A stretch of 9,642 bases of DNA from Syntrophobacterales bacterium (GTDB taxonomy: Bacteria; Desulfobacterota; Syntrophobacteria; BM002), in assembly GCA_030613915.1 (NCBI GenBank), contig JAUWKY010000051.1, positions 1-9,642 of the forward strand, read 5' to 3'. Below, piece after piece: positions 1 through 6,837 of this stretch. Each line of letters begins with the position of its first letter. Positions within the stretch are counted from its first letter, which is position 1. The position numbers and the translations under genes are program-made. Below the pieces are notes generated by a model. That model did no database searches. It was not told the origin of the DNA and saw only the letters and a list, made by a program, of their open reading frames with translations.

Positions 1-459
1 CAGGAGTTTTCCCAAGAATGTCATTTGCTACCCAGGCATAGGGGAAACCTACTCCACAACGAGCAATTCGCAGCATTTTATGGCAATGTCCCTTTAACAA
101 AGCACCACATCTTCATGCATGCTCAAGCCGGGCTGAGATACCGAAATATAGGTTGCTCAGATGCTCGTTGTTCCGCAGCCTTTCCCTATGCCTTTGCTGG
201 TGTCTCTTCAGAGTGACTGCGGAAGGTCTGTGCCACTTCCCCGGCTGTGGCTGGGGGAGCCCCTGGCACCGTTCCTTAGGAACGGGGAACAGGGAGGGGG
301 TGCCTTCCCCCGGTCACAGCCGGGCTTGAAGTGACCAGACCGTGAGCCTTGGAACGACTGAAGAGACACCAGCAAAGCATTTTCATTTTAACATTAGAGT
401 AAACTACCTCTTTACCTCAGTTGACAAGCATCAACTGTCAATTTTTGGGGAAACTCCTG
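1..459 (-). mobile_element. MITE-like element, diverged copy of the 7718-8019 family, interrupted by a second element
   Basis: Base 1 begins CAGGAGTTTTCCC, and the inverted counterpart TGGGGAAACTCCTG ends at 459. The same 14-mer ends the element at 8006-8019. Three internal blocks also match that element in reverse orientation. Positions 151-180 match 7771-7800 at 25 of 30 bases, 102-118 match 7834-7850 at 15 of 17, and 49-77 match 7872-7903 with a 2-base gap. The arms are mutually inverted: the bases around 35-70 pair with those around 161-191. No credible protein is encoded; the short frames at 25-216 and 342-563 follow the palindrome and resemble nothing known to me. Without the insertion at 192-377 the element would be about 273 bp, close to the 302 bp of its relative. 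The left target duplication, if any, lies outside the window. The strand reflects orientation relative to the 7718-8019 copy. Mobility in trans by an IS transposase is inferred. Confidence 0.72.
192..377. mobile_element. 186-bp palindromic element nested inside the 1-459 element
   Basis: The ends are a perfect 20-bp inverted repeat (192-211 against 358-377, CTTTGCTGGTGTCTCTTCAG and its complement). The palindrome continues imperfectly inward: AAGGTCTG...CACTTCC...CCGGCTGTG on the left faces CCGGCTGTGAC...GTCACTTC...GGTCTG in the complement of the right arm. GGCACC (265-270) can pair with GGTGCC (299-304), and the 13-base palindrome GTTCCTTAGGAAC (271-283) sits near the apex. The whole unit could extrude as one long cruciform. 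It has no coding capacity. It interrupts the host element at a point corresponding to about 7760 in the intact relative. No clear target duplication is visible; at most a single C flanks each end (191 and 378). A REP- or MITE-type element is the best reading, and a structured RNA is the alternative. Confidence 0.75.
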
Positions 460-559
460 TTCTTTACGAAGGATACAGGAGGGCAGCCCTGCCACCTCAA
501 CCTTTTTCAGCTATGAGCTGCAAGAGAAAGATTCATTCGGCCCATCGATTTCATCCGGG

Positions 560-1555
560 TTAAGGTACCCAAAGATACATAAAGCGTGGTTCCGGCCCCT
601 GGGGCAGCAGCTCTCCCTGCTGCAACCGGTCCGCCCAGCTCAATGCCTCTCCTTGTGATTTGGAATAGATATTGTCCACATAAGTTCCAGGACGATGGTA
701 TATAATCACCTGAGCTGTCGGCACCCCCGCCGCGGCTTTTGCCCACTTTACCGCATCGTTAAGGTAACCCAACTCATCTACTAAATGAAGTCTGAACGCC
801 TGGGTTCCGGAGAAGACTCGCCCGTCTTTCACCGTGGTCAGGTCCGAGTCAGTCATGTTCTTTCTTCCCGCTCGAACCACCTCTAGAAATTTACTCTGGT
901 ACTCGTCGATGATGCGTTGAAAAATCACTTTTTCCTCACTCGTTGCTGGCCGGAAGGGAGACCACATGTCCTTTTTATTTCCTGACTTCACCGTCTCTTC
1001 CTCAACGCCTACCTTTTCCATTAATCCCTGTACATTGAATTTAAATGCTATCGTGCCTATACTGCCGGTCAAGGTAGTTGGCTGGGCCACAATATGGTCG
1101 GCCGCACTGGCAACATAATAACCTCCTGATGTGGCCATTCCGAGGAAACAGGCAACAACCTTGACCTTTCTTTTTTTCTTGAACTGCATAATCTCGTGGT
1201 GCAGCAAATCACTGGCACTGACTGTTCCTCCCGGTGTATTGATGCGAAGAACGAGAGCTTTTACCTCATTGTCCTGGGCCGCCTTTCTCAGTTCCTCCTT
1301 CACTCTGGCAACCAGGTTTACCTGTTCTTTGAAACTGCCGCCCTTCTTCTTCTCGTCGTAGGTTAGGACTCCGCTTATATCCATTACCAGTACTTTGCCC
1401 GGTCCTTCCCCTTCAATAACCTTCTCCTGTAACGGTAATGCTGGCTGATAAAGGGTTACATTAACAAACGCGCATCCAGATGCGCTCACGCTGAACAGTG
1501 CCGCTGCCAGATATAAAACCAACAAACCACTCCTTCGCTTTTTCCTTACTTTCAT
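560..1555 (-). CDS. sppA: Signal peptide peptidase SppA, short S49-family type with lipoprotein-like N terminus (331 aa)
   Basis: S49-family serine protease that cleaves leftover signal peptides in the membrane. The chosen ATG at 1555 has AAGGAG six bases upstream (1562-1567); the upstream in-frame starts at 1561 and 1606 lack such a site. Residues 1-27 form a signal sequence (basic KVRKKRR, then a hydrophobic stretch) ending in ASGC, so Cys28 may be lipidated. The -3 Ala is a weak lipobox residue, so a plain membrane anchor is possible. The core has INTPGG (105-110), the nucleophile Ser143 in MATSGGYY, TGSIGTI (163-169) and Lys195 in GNKKDMWSP. The Ser-Lys spacing of 52 equals that of the Bacillus subtilis Ser147/Lys199 dyad as I recall it, and the length matches that short form rather than the duplicated E. 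coli form. The gene diverges from ilvA. No terminator was recognised downstream. Confidence 0.93.
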   Translation of the reverse strand: MKVRKKRRSGLLVLYLAAALFSVSASGCAFVNVTLYQPALPLQEKVIEGEGPGKVLVMDISGVLTYDEKKKGGSFKEQVNLVARVKEELRKAAQDNEVKALVLRINTPGGTVSASDLLHHEIMQFKKKRKVKVVACFLGMATSGGYYVASAADHIVAQPTTLTGSIGTIAFKFNVQGLMEKVGVEEETVKSGNKKDMWSPFRPATSEEKVIFQRIIDEYQSKFLEVVRAGRKNMTDSDLTTVKDGRVFSGTQAFRLHLVDELGYLNDAVKWAKAAAGVPTAQVIIYHRPGTYVDNIYSKSQGEALSWADRLQQGELLPQGPEPRFMYLWVP

Positions 1556-1561
1556 GTCCAT

Positions 1562-1567
1562 CTCCTT
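1562..1567 (-). promoter_or_regulatory. Ribosome binding site deciding the sppA start
   Basis: On the minus strand AAGGAG is followed by six bases and ATG at 1555. The ATG at 1561 directly abuts this site and the frame opening at 1606 has no comparable site, so the shorter 331-residue protein is preferred. This start also places the basic n-region of the signal peptide at the very N terminus. Confidence 0.75.
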
Positions 1568-1612
1568 CCGGTTCATATTGGGACAAAACCTATTACTCTC
1601 CCACAATTGAAG

Positions 1613-1654
1613 CTCTGCCAGAAATGAGGATAACTCTGATAATACATGGCAGAG
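1613..1654. repeat. Inverted repeat between sppA and ilvA, possible operator
   Basis: CTCTGCCA (1613-1620) and TGGCAGAG (1647-1654) are perfect 8-bp inverted copies separated by 26 bases. The right half ends one base before the proposed ilvA -35 box, and the pair brackets the proposed -10 of sppA. That position would suit a repressor acting on both genes, but no known operator is recognised. A chance repeat cannot be excluded. Confidence 0.4.
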
Positions 1655-1665
1655 TTGACGGTCAA
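1637..1665 (-). promoter_or_regulatory. Putative sigma70-type promoter for sppA, overlapping the ilvA promoter
   Basis: Read on the minus strand, TTGACC (1660-1665) is followed after 17 bases by TTATCA (1637-1642), or after 15 bases by the better hexamer TATTAT (1639-1644). The -35 box shares the palindrome 1655-1665 with the ilvA promoter. If both are real, RNA polymerases for the two genes would compete for one site. This is a by-eye consensus match only. Confidence 0.4.
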
Positions 1666-1683
1666 TCCCTGTTCTGTTATTAG
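1655..1683 (+). promoter_or_regulatory. Putative sigma70-type promoter for ilvA
   Basis: TTGACG (1655-1660), a 17-base spacer and TATTAG (1678-1683) match five and four of six consensus bases. The implied start would give a leader of about 75 nt before the ilvA ATG at 1764. The -35 box is half of the odd palindrome TTGACGGTCAA (1655-1665), whose other half would serve the opposite promoter. Confidence 0.5.
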
Positions 1684-1763
1684 GCTAAGGTGTCAGACTT
1701 CACACCTTTCGTTCACTGGCTATTGCCGACTTCTCACAATCGAACATCCTGAGGAATAAAACC

Positions 1764-2969
1764 ATGCTTCGCCTTGAAGAAATCAACCAAGCCGCAGCGA
1801 TCCTGGAAGGCATCGCCTTCGAAACCCCGCTGGTTTATTCCAATTACCTCAGCAGTAGTTTTGATGCCAGAGTCTATCTCAAACTGGAGAATCTCCAAAG
1901 GACCGGTTCATTCAAGTTCCGTGGGGCTTACCACAAGCTAACAAAAATACGCGACACCCTTGGTCCGAAGGGCGTTGTGGCAGCCTCAGCAGGTAACCAT
2001 GCTCAGGGAGTAGCCCATGCTGCGCACCTGATGTCCATACCCTCCTCGATCGTCATGCCCGAATGGGCCTCCATCAGCAAACAGCTCGCCACCCGATCTT
2101 ACGGTGGCCAGGTGATCCTCGCCGGCAAAAGCCTGACAGAGAGTTTGGACCAGGCCCGCACCTTAGAAGCAGAAGGCCAAACCTTCATTCACCCTTATGA
2201 CGACGAAGATATCATGGCCGGCCAGGGGACCATTGGCTTGGAGATTGTCTCTCAGTTACCCGAGGTGGAAGCAATCCTGATTCCAGTTGGCGGCGGTGGC
2301 CTCATTGCCGGAATTGCCACTGCGGTAAAATCCCTTCGCCCGCAAACATCAATTATCGGCGTGCAGGCAGCTGCTTGCGCTTCGGCCATGGCTGCTCTCA
2401 AGCTGGGTAAACCTGTCAATGTTCCAGCCAAGTATTCCATTGCAGACGGTATCAGCGTAAAAAAAGTAGGACAACGTGCTTTTGCCATTATACAGCGGTT
2501 GGTCGACGATATGGTGTCCGTGGAGGAGGAAGAGATCGCCACCGCCATGCTCGAGTTGCTGGAACGCAAAAAGATTTTGGCCGAAGGAAGTGGCGCAGTC
2601 CCGCTGGCAGCACTCACGGGCAAGCAACTCAGTAACCTGCGCGGCCGGGCGGTGGTTCTCGTTATCAGCGGCGGCAACGTGGACACTCATTTGCTGGCAA
2701 GAATCCTCCGGAAAGGGCTATTCAAGAGCCATCGAATCATGAGGTTCTCAGTGCAACTGAGGGATGTCCCTGGTGCCCTCGCTAACCTTATCAAGGTGGT
2801 GGCTGACTGCCGCGGCAACATTCTTCACGTCTACCACGATCGCTTGGGGCACCATCTGCCTGTGGAATTAAGTAGAGTAGAATTGGAGGTGGAAACCAGG
2901 AGCTTGAACCACATTGAGGAACTGCTGAACGCGCTGAGTGCCAACGGCTATGAGGTTGATACCCGCTGA
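1764..2969 (+). CDS. ilvA: Threonine ammonia-lyase (threonine dehydratase), one C-terminal ACT domain (401 aa)
   Basis: PLP-dependent enzyme converting L-threonine to 2-oxobutanoate and ammonia, the first committed step to isoleucine, or a catabolic step. The ATG at 1764 has GAGGA at 1751-1755, eight bases upstream. The catalytic PLP lysine is Lys51 in TGSFKFRGA. Other fold-type II signatures are SAGNHAQG (75-82), the phosphate-binding loop GGGGL (176-180), EGSGA (274-278) and SGGN (302-305). Residues from about 326 form a single ACT domain (RDVPGALANLIKVVADCRGN...), the usual allosteric module. The ~400-residue, one-ACT layout distinguishes it from E. coli IlvA (about 514 residues, two ACT-like units) and from TdcB, which lacks ACT. 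Whether isoleucine regulates this enzyme cannot be read from sequence. No other ilv gene is adjacent. Its 3' end overlaps the convergent TPR gene by 22 bp. Confidence 0.95.
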   Translation: MLRLEEINQAAAILEGIAFETPLVYSNYLSSSFDARVYLKLENLQRTGSFKFRGAYHKLTKIRDTLGPKGVVAASAGNHAQGVAHAAHLMSIPSSIVMPEWASISKQLATRSYGGQVILAGKSLTESLDQARTLEAEGQTFIHPYDDEDIMAGQGTIGLEIVSQLPEVEAILIPVGGGGLIAGIATAVKSLRPQTSIIGVQAAACASAMAALKLGKPVNVPAKYSIADGISVKKVGQRAFAIIQRLVDDMVSVEEEEIATAMLELLERKKILAEGSGAVPLAALTGKQLSNLRGRAVVLVISGGNVDTHLLARILRKGLFKSHRIMRFSVQLRDVPGALANLIKVVADCRGNILHVYHDRLGHHLPVELSRVELEVETRSLNHIEELLNALSANGYEVDTR

Positions 2970-5113
2970 GCTGCAGTGATCTTTTCCTGTAGTCGACGAA
3001 GCTGCTCGTCCTGTGGGGCCATTGCCACAACTCGCTCGCATTGTGCCAGGGCTTCCTCTAATTCTCGGTTTTGTATCAGTAGCTCTACCAATCTCTGGGC
3101 AAACAAAGCACTGGCAGGATTCAGTTCAACACTGCGACGGGCTAGAGAAAGAGCTACCTCCAGGTTTGTCTCCGTACGTCCATACAAAAGAGCGAGACCG
3201 CTCAGAGCAGCCCCATCTTTCCCATTGATCTTGAGAGCCTTCTTGAAAGCATCCATGGCCTCTTCGTGGTTACCCTGCCCCAGAAAACACTCACCAAACA
3301 ATCGCCAAGCTTTAGCCCAATTGGGGTTCAGATCTACGGTGCGCCCAAGGTGAGTCAGGGCCTCTTCCAGCCTATCTTGCTTTCTGCACAGCTTTGCCAG
3401 CTGGAAATGGGCGGCAGCATTATCAGGTTCCAATTCGGCAGCCCGACTGAAGGCGTGCTCAGCCTCGCCCTTGCGTGCTAGGCTCAGCAGTCCGCAGCCC
3501 AGATTGTAATGAGCCATGAAATCGTTGGGTTCCAATTCGGTTACCCGGGAAAATTCAGCGACTGCTTCCTCGAACTTACCCATGTTCGCGTAGCAAACCC
3601 CAAGGCTATTGTGGACATTCACATTATCGGGATCCAAGGTCAGGGCTCTTTGAAACTCCTCCACTGCCTCTTCCAGCCGCCCGCTTTCATAAAACCGATC
3701 TCCACTGATATTCAGGCTGGTCGCGTCAAAGAGAGTCTGGGTATTGGGCCCGAAGAACCCTGTATGGGTCAGTGCCTTGCGGCCGTTGTCCAGCATGTCC
3801 TGCTTGGCAAAACCCAGACAGGGATAAACGCTGATACCCATCTGCACCGTAGTGCTCAATGCCGATTTTACTCGCTGACGAATAGCCCTCCCCCGTTCTT
3901 CGGCAGAATCAGCATCTGCGCCGGGCAAAAACACCCCGAACCGATCTGGTCCCGCCCAATCCACTACAGCGTCTACAGGACACTCACCTTCACTCGCCGC
4001 CAGGACACGTTTAGCCCGATGTGCAGCCCCTTTTGAGCCATGTTGCCTCTGCCACACCTCCCAATCGTCTAGCTTGACCAACAGGAGAGCACCCGGTTCG
4101 TCGTCGGCAACCAAGGAGGATAGCCGCTTTTCAATGGCTGACTCTAATTTTACCAACCCTCGTTCACGAAGTGCTTGGTAGGCCAATATTTTCTCATCCT
4201 TCTTCTTTGCCGTCTCCGCCGCCAGGGTTGCCCGTCGAATCACTTCCTCGGCTGCGGTCAATTCCACCCCGAGATCGCTCTTTTCCCAGGGGAGTGAGGG
4301 TCCATCGTCGTAAAAATCCTCAGGGAAACGTACTACCCCCGCCGCCAGGTCCCACTCCTCGCCACCTCTCTCTGTCTCCCTGTCACTGCCACACAGGGTT
4401 TGGTGCAGCCGCTCAGCCCAAAGGTGAGCATCTTTTGCATTTGCCTTAGGCCAATAGATTCCAACATAGCCACCTCCCAGGTGTGCCGCCAGGACCTCAT
4501 TTGGCAGGGACTCCGCCAGTTGCGGACCCAGTTGCTTCCAGATTGGCCCGGCTCCAGCCCACGGCTCCGGGGCTGGGGTGACAGTAAAACAGATGAAGGT
4601 AAATTGCGCTACCCTGGGGCCGTCGCCAAGCAATCGCCTGGGAGTCAAACTGCCACCATTCTCTGCCAGGTCAATTACACGGCTTACCTCCTTCATCAAC
4701 ACCTCTCGCCGCCACAATGAAGTTTCCCCATCTCTCCAACCTCTTTTTTCCCATAGCAATCTGTCAATACAGAGGCGTGCTAGTCTCTCCAGAAGCAGCA
4801 GGTTTTCAGCATCCGCGCACTTCTGGTCTACCTCTTCAGCAAAGAGAACTCCCACCACTCCCTCACCTCGAACCAGGGGAAGCAGAAGCCAGCCGAGTTC
4901 CTTTTCATAGGAAGGTCGCCGGCTGAGAATCACTTCATTGACTACCTTCAACAGAGCTTTCGGAGAATGGTTCTGGCTCAGAAGACTGTAGTCAGGGAAA
5001 GGAGGAAGAATGGTGAGTTGTCGACAGCCCAGCAGATCAGCCATCTCTTGCTGGAAAACACTTTGTTGGTCCATCGTATCCGCCGGAGTCAGCTCAGTGG
5101 AATAGAGTCCCAT
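2948..5113 (-). CDS. Multidomain protein: GAF-like region, two degenerate GGDEF-like domains and seven TPR repeats (721 aa)
   Basis: Not a named gene. I prefer the ATG at 5113, which has GAGG six bases upstream, over the in-frame ATG at 5125, which has no such site. Residues ~30-125 look GAF-like (LLLPLVRGEGVVGVLFAEE). Residues ~165-315 resemble a GGDEF fold: LGGGYVGIYWP (212-222) occupies the signature position, followed by AAGVVRFPED and AEEVIRRATLAAETAKKKD, typical of the C-terminal part of that fold. Residues ~340-455 repeat the fold with AGPDRFGVF (387-395) in place of GGDEF. Neither copy keeps the metal and GTP-binding signature, so diguanylate cyclase activity is unlikely. Seven TPR units follow (~465-703), of the type YESGRLEEAVEEFQRALTLDP. 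No transmembrane segment is seen. A cytoplasmic signalling scaffold that binds partners through the TPRs is inferred. The neighbour upstream on the same strand is selA, with a 122-base gap. Confidence 0.8.
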   Translation of the reverse strand: MGLYSTELTPADTMDQQSVFQQEMADLLGCRQLTILPPFPDYSLLSQNHSPKALLKVVNEVILSRRPSYEKELGWLLLPLVRGEGVVGVLFAEEVDQKCADAENLLLLERLARLCIDRLLWEKRGWRDGETSLWRREVLMKEVSRVIDLAENGGSLTPRRLLGDGPRVAQFTFICFTVTPAPEPWAGAGPIWKQLGPQLAESLPNEVLAAHLGGGYVGIYWPKANAKDAHLWAERLHQTLCGSDRETERGGEEWDLAAGVVRFPEDFYDDGPSLPWEKSDLGVELTAAEEVIRRATLAAETAKKKDEKILAYQALRERGLVKLESAIEKRLSSLVADDEPGALLLVKLDDWEVWQRQHGSKGAAHRAKRVLAASEGECPVDAVVDWAGPDRFGVFLPGADADSAEERGRAIRQRVKSALSTTVQMGISVYPCLGFAKQDMLDNGRKALTHTGFFGPNTQTLFDATSLNISGDRFYESGRLEEAVEEFQRALTLDPDNVNVHNSLGVCYANMGKFEEAVAEFSRVTELEPNDFMAHYNLGCGLLSLARKGEAEHAFSRAAELEPDNAAAHFQLAKLCRKQDRLEEALTHLGRTVDLNPNWAKAWRLFGECFLGQGNHEEAMDAFKKALKINGKDGAALSGLALLYGRTETNLEVALSLARRSVELNPASALFAQRLVELLIQNRELEEALAQCERVVAMAPQDEQLRRLQEKITAAQRVSTS

Positions 5114-5131
5114 GGCAATCCTCATAGCATA

Positions 5132-5181
5132 GTTGTCATAATTTCATTATTCAAAATTCTTTGTTCGATATTCTGCTGTTC
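5132..5181. repeat. Degenerate heptanucleotide tandem repeat in the selA-TPR gene gap
   Basis: On the plus strand the bases fall into a 7-base register: GTTGTCA, TAATTTC, ATTATTC, AAAATTC, TTTGTTC, GATATTC (5132-5173), then an 8-base unit TGCTGTTC to 5181. Positions 5-7 are nearly invariant (TTC) while 1-4 vary. The tract reaches to within 20 bases of the TPR-protein start on the minus strand. Its function is unknown. Confidence 0.55.
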
Positions 5182-5214
5182 AAGATGCTGTCTGCCAAGA
5201 TCTACACAAATTCG

Positions 5215-5233
5215 ACTACGGACCACGGACAAC
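5215..5233. repeat. Short heptamer repeat ACTACGG/ACCACGG/ACAAC
   Basis: Two 7-base units differing at one position, then a partial third, lie three bases downstream of the selA stop codon. Their period equals that of the tract at 5132-5181, and the two may be remnants of one longer heptad array. With so few units, chance remains possible. Confidence 0.4.
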
Positions 5234-5235
5234 AA

Positions 5236-6651
5236 TCAAATGACGCTCTCCAGCTTGGCAGCCGCTGCAATGATGACCTCCTCATCGCCTGGCTGCAAAG
5301 TCCTTACATCCAGCAAGAAGAGCTCTTGTTCCACCCGGCCTATAATGGGCGGCACATACCCTCGAAAGTGAGCCTCCAAGCGGGCCGCTGACGCTTCTTT
5401 GGAGCTGATGGCCACCAGTTTGGTAGGAAGTGTCTGAGTCGGCAGGGCTCCACCGCCTACCATCGAGGAGCCATCCATTATTGTCACTTCAATTGACTCA
5501 GGGATGTTGGCCCGCAGAGCTTTTACCAAAACCTGGGCTCGATCTATCAGAGTTTTCTGGTCGGTGGCAATCATTTTAAGGGTGGGGATGGCCTGGATGG
5601 CAGCATCTTCGTCTCGATAGAGCCTGAGGGTGGCCTCTAGAGCCGCCAGGGTCAACTTGTCAACTCGAAGGGCACGGGTGAGCGGATTTCGTCTCAGTTC
5701 CGCAATGAACTCTCTCCTCCCCAAAATAATTCCCGCCTGCGTGCCTCCCAATAGTTTATCACCACTAAAGGTAATTACATCCGCACCAGAACGGACCGTG
5801 TCTTGGACCAGTGGTTCTCCCTGGAGCCCAAAAGGAGTAACATCCACCAAGCAACCGCTGCCCAGATCCTGCATGACAGGGACTTCATGTTTCCGCCCCA
5901 GTTCCACCAGTTCCTCGAGACCCACTTCAGCAGTGAATCCGACGATCTGGTAGTTACTGGCGTGCACATCCAGCAGGAGTGCGGTTTCCGGACCGATAGC
6001 TCCTTCATAGTCAGAAAGGTGGGTCCGATTGGTGCAGCCCACCTCCCTGAGACGAGCGCCGCTCCGAGACATGATGTCGGGAATCCGGAATGAGCCGCCG
6101 ATCTCAACCAACTGTCCTCTCGACACCACAACTTCCTTGCCCTGAGCCAAGGTGTTGAGGACAAGCACCACTGCGGCCGCATTATTATTGACTACGAGAG
6201 CCCCCTCTGCGCCAGTTATTTCACACAATATGGCCTCGGCATGGACATAGCGAGAACCCCTTCTCCCCACCTCCAGATCGTACTCCAAGTTGGAGTAGCC
6301 GCTACCGATGAGCTGCAGCCTGTCCAAGGCGTCCTGACAAAGAAGTGAACGGCCCAAATTGGTATGGACGATGATGCCTGTGCCATTAATAACCCGACGT
6401 AGGGTAAAAGAGGCCAGGTGCTGTATTTCCGCGAGAATCTCTTTCACCAAGTTAGCCTGCTCGAATTCCTGCGAGTCAAAGGCGGCTTTTCCGTTCAGGA
6501 TGGCTTGCCTATTCTGGTCCAAAACGTTCCGTACCGCTCGCACCACCAGCGTGCGAGGATAGGTCTCCACTGCCTCACTGATAGCTTCTTGACGTAATAA
6601 TTCGTCAACCGCCGGTAGAGAACGCAACATTTCCTTGTTGTCCGAACCCAC
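5236..6651 (-). CDS. selA: L-seryl-tRNA(Sec) selenium transferase (selenocysteine synthase, 471 aa)
   Basis: PLP enzyme converting seryl-tRNA(Sec) to selenocysteyl-tRNA(Sec) with selenophosphate. The start is GTG at 6651 with GGAG seven bases upstream; the in-frame ATG at codon 8 has AAGGAA directly abutting it and no proper spacing. The family N-terminal region (LPAVDELLR, 12-20) is present, followed by the signature INGTGIIVHTNLGR (88-101), RYVHAEAILCEITGAEGALV (134-153) and the PLP lysine Lys299 in TFSGDKLLGGTQAG, corresponding to Lys295 of E. coli SelA. RNPLTRALRVDK (321-332) and the C-terminal region to residue 471 complete a full-length family member. selB, selD and selC are not in the window, although selB often adjoins selA. 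The presence of SelA implies that the organism makes selenoproteins, provided the partner genes exist elsewhere. Confidence 0.96.
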   Translation of the reverse strand: MGSDNKEMLRSLPAVDELLRQEAISEAVETYPRTLVVRAVRNVLDQNRQAILNGKAAFDSQEFEQANLVKEILAEIQHLASFTLRRVINGTGIIVHTNLGRSLLCQDALDRLQLIGSGYSNLEYDLEVGRRGSRYVHAEAILCEITGAEGALVVNNNAAAVVLVLNTLAQGKEVVVSRGQLVEIGGSFRIPDIMSRSGARLREVGCTNRTHLSDYEGAIGPETALLLDVHASNYQIVGFTAEVGLEELVELGRKHEVPVMQDLGSGCLVDVTPFGLQGEPLVQDTVRSGADVITFSGDKLLGGTQAGIILGRREFIAELRRNPLTRALRVDKLTLAALEATLRLYRDEDAAIQAIPTLKMIATDQKTLIDRAQVLVKALRANIPESIEVTIMDGSSMVGGGALPTQTLPTKLVAISSKEASAARLEAHFRGYVPPIIGRVEQELFLLDVRTLQPGDEEVIIAAAAKLESVI

Positions 6652-6739
6652 TATAACACTCCATCCTCAAAAAATTGGCCGAACTCGTAACCGATCATAG
6701 GGATGAACAATTAAGGGCAACCAACCAACGGACAGGCCA

Positions 6740-6755
6740 TAGAGTTGGCACTCTA
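6740..6755. repeat. Small perfect hairpin in the bioY-selA gap
   Basis: TAGAGT and ACTCTA (6 bp) enclose TGGC, about 90 bases upstream of the selA start. It could be a leader hairpin or operator, but it is short and has no T-run on either side, so it is not a convincing terminator. The rest of the 186-base gap 6652-6837 shows no gene, RNA or clear promoter. Confidence 0.3.
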
Positions 6756-6837
6756 CTACTACAAACGTGCTGAAATAGCAAGGATTTTTGGGAGTTCCAC
6801 CTCTTATGGAGTCCAAGGGCCAGTCAACCAGAAAGAT

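Noticed and set aside
25..216. Short plus-strand reading frames at 25-216 and 342-563
   Set aside because: Both follow the palindromic elements and cross their boundaries. They lack a convincing ribosome binding site and any recognisable protein pattern.
501..520. CAGCT-ATG-AGCTG hairpin beside a T-run as a terminator for sppA
   Set aside because: Read in the sppA direction the hairpin is followed by A residues rather than T, and the stem is only 5 bp.
2252..2690. Minus-strand frames inside ilvA
   Set aside because: They are shadows of the ilvA codons. The plus-strand product has all enzyme signatures, while these have none.
3509..4036. 175-codon plus-strand frame inside the TPR gene
   Set aside because: It is antisense to well-conserved TPR and GGDEF-like coding sequence and has no protein-like features of its own.
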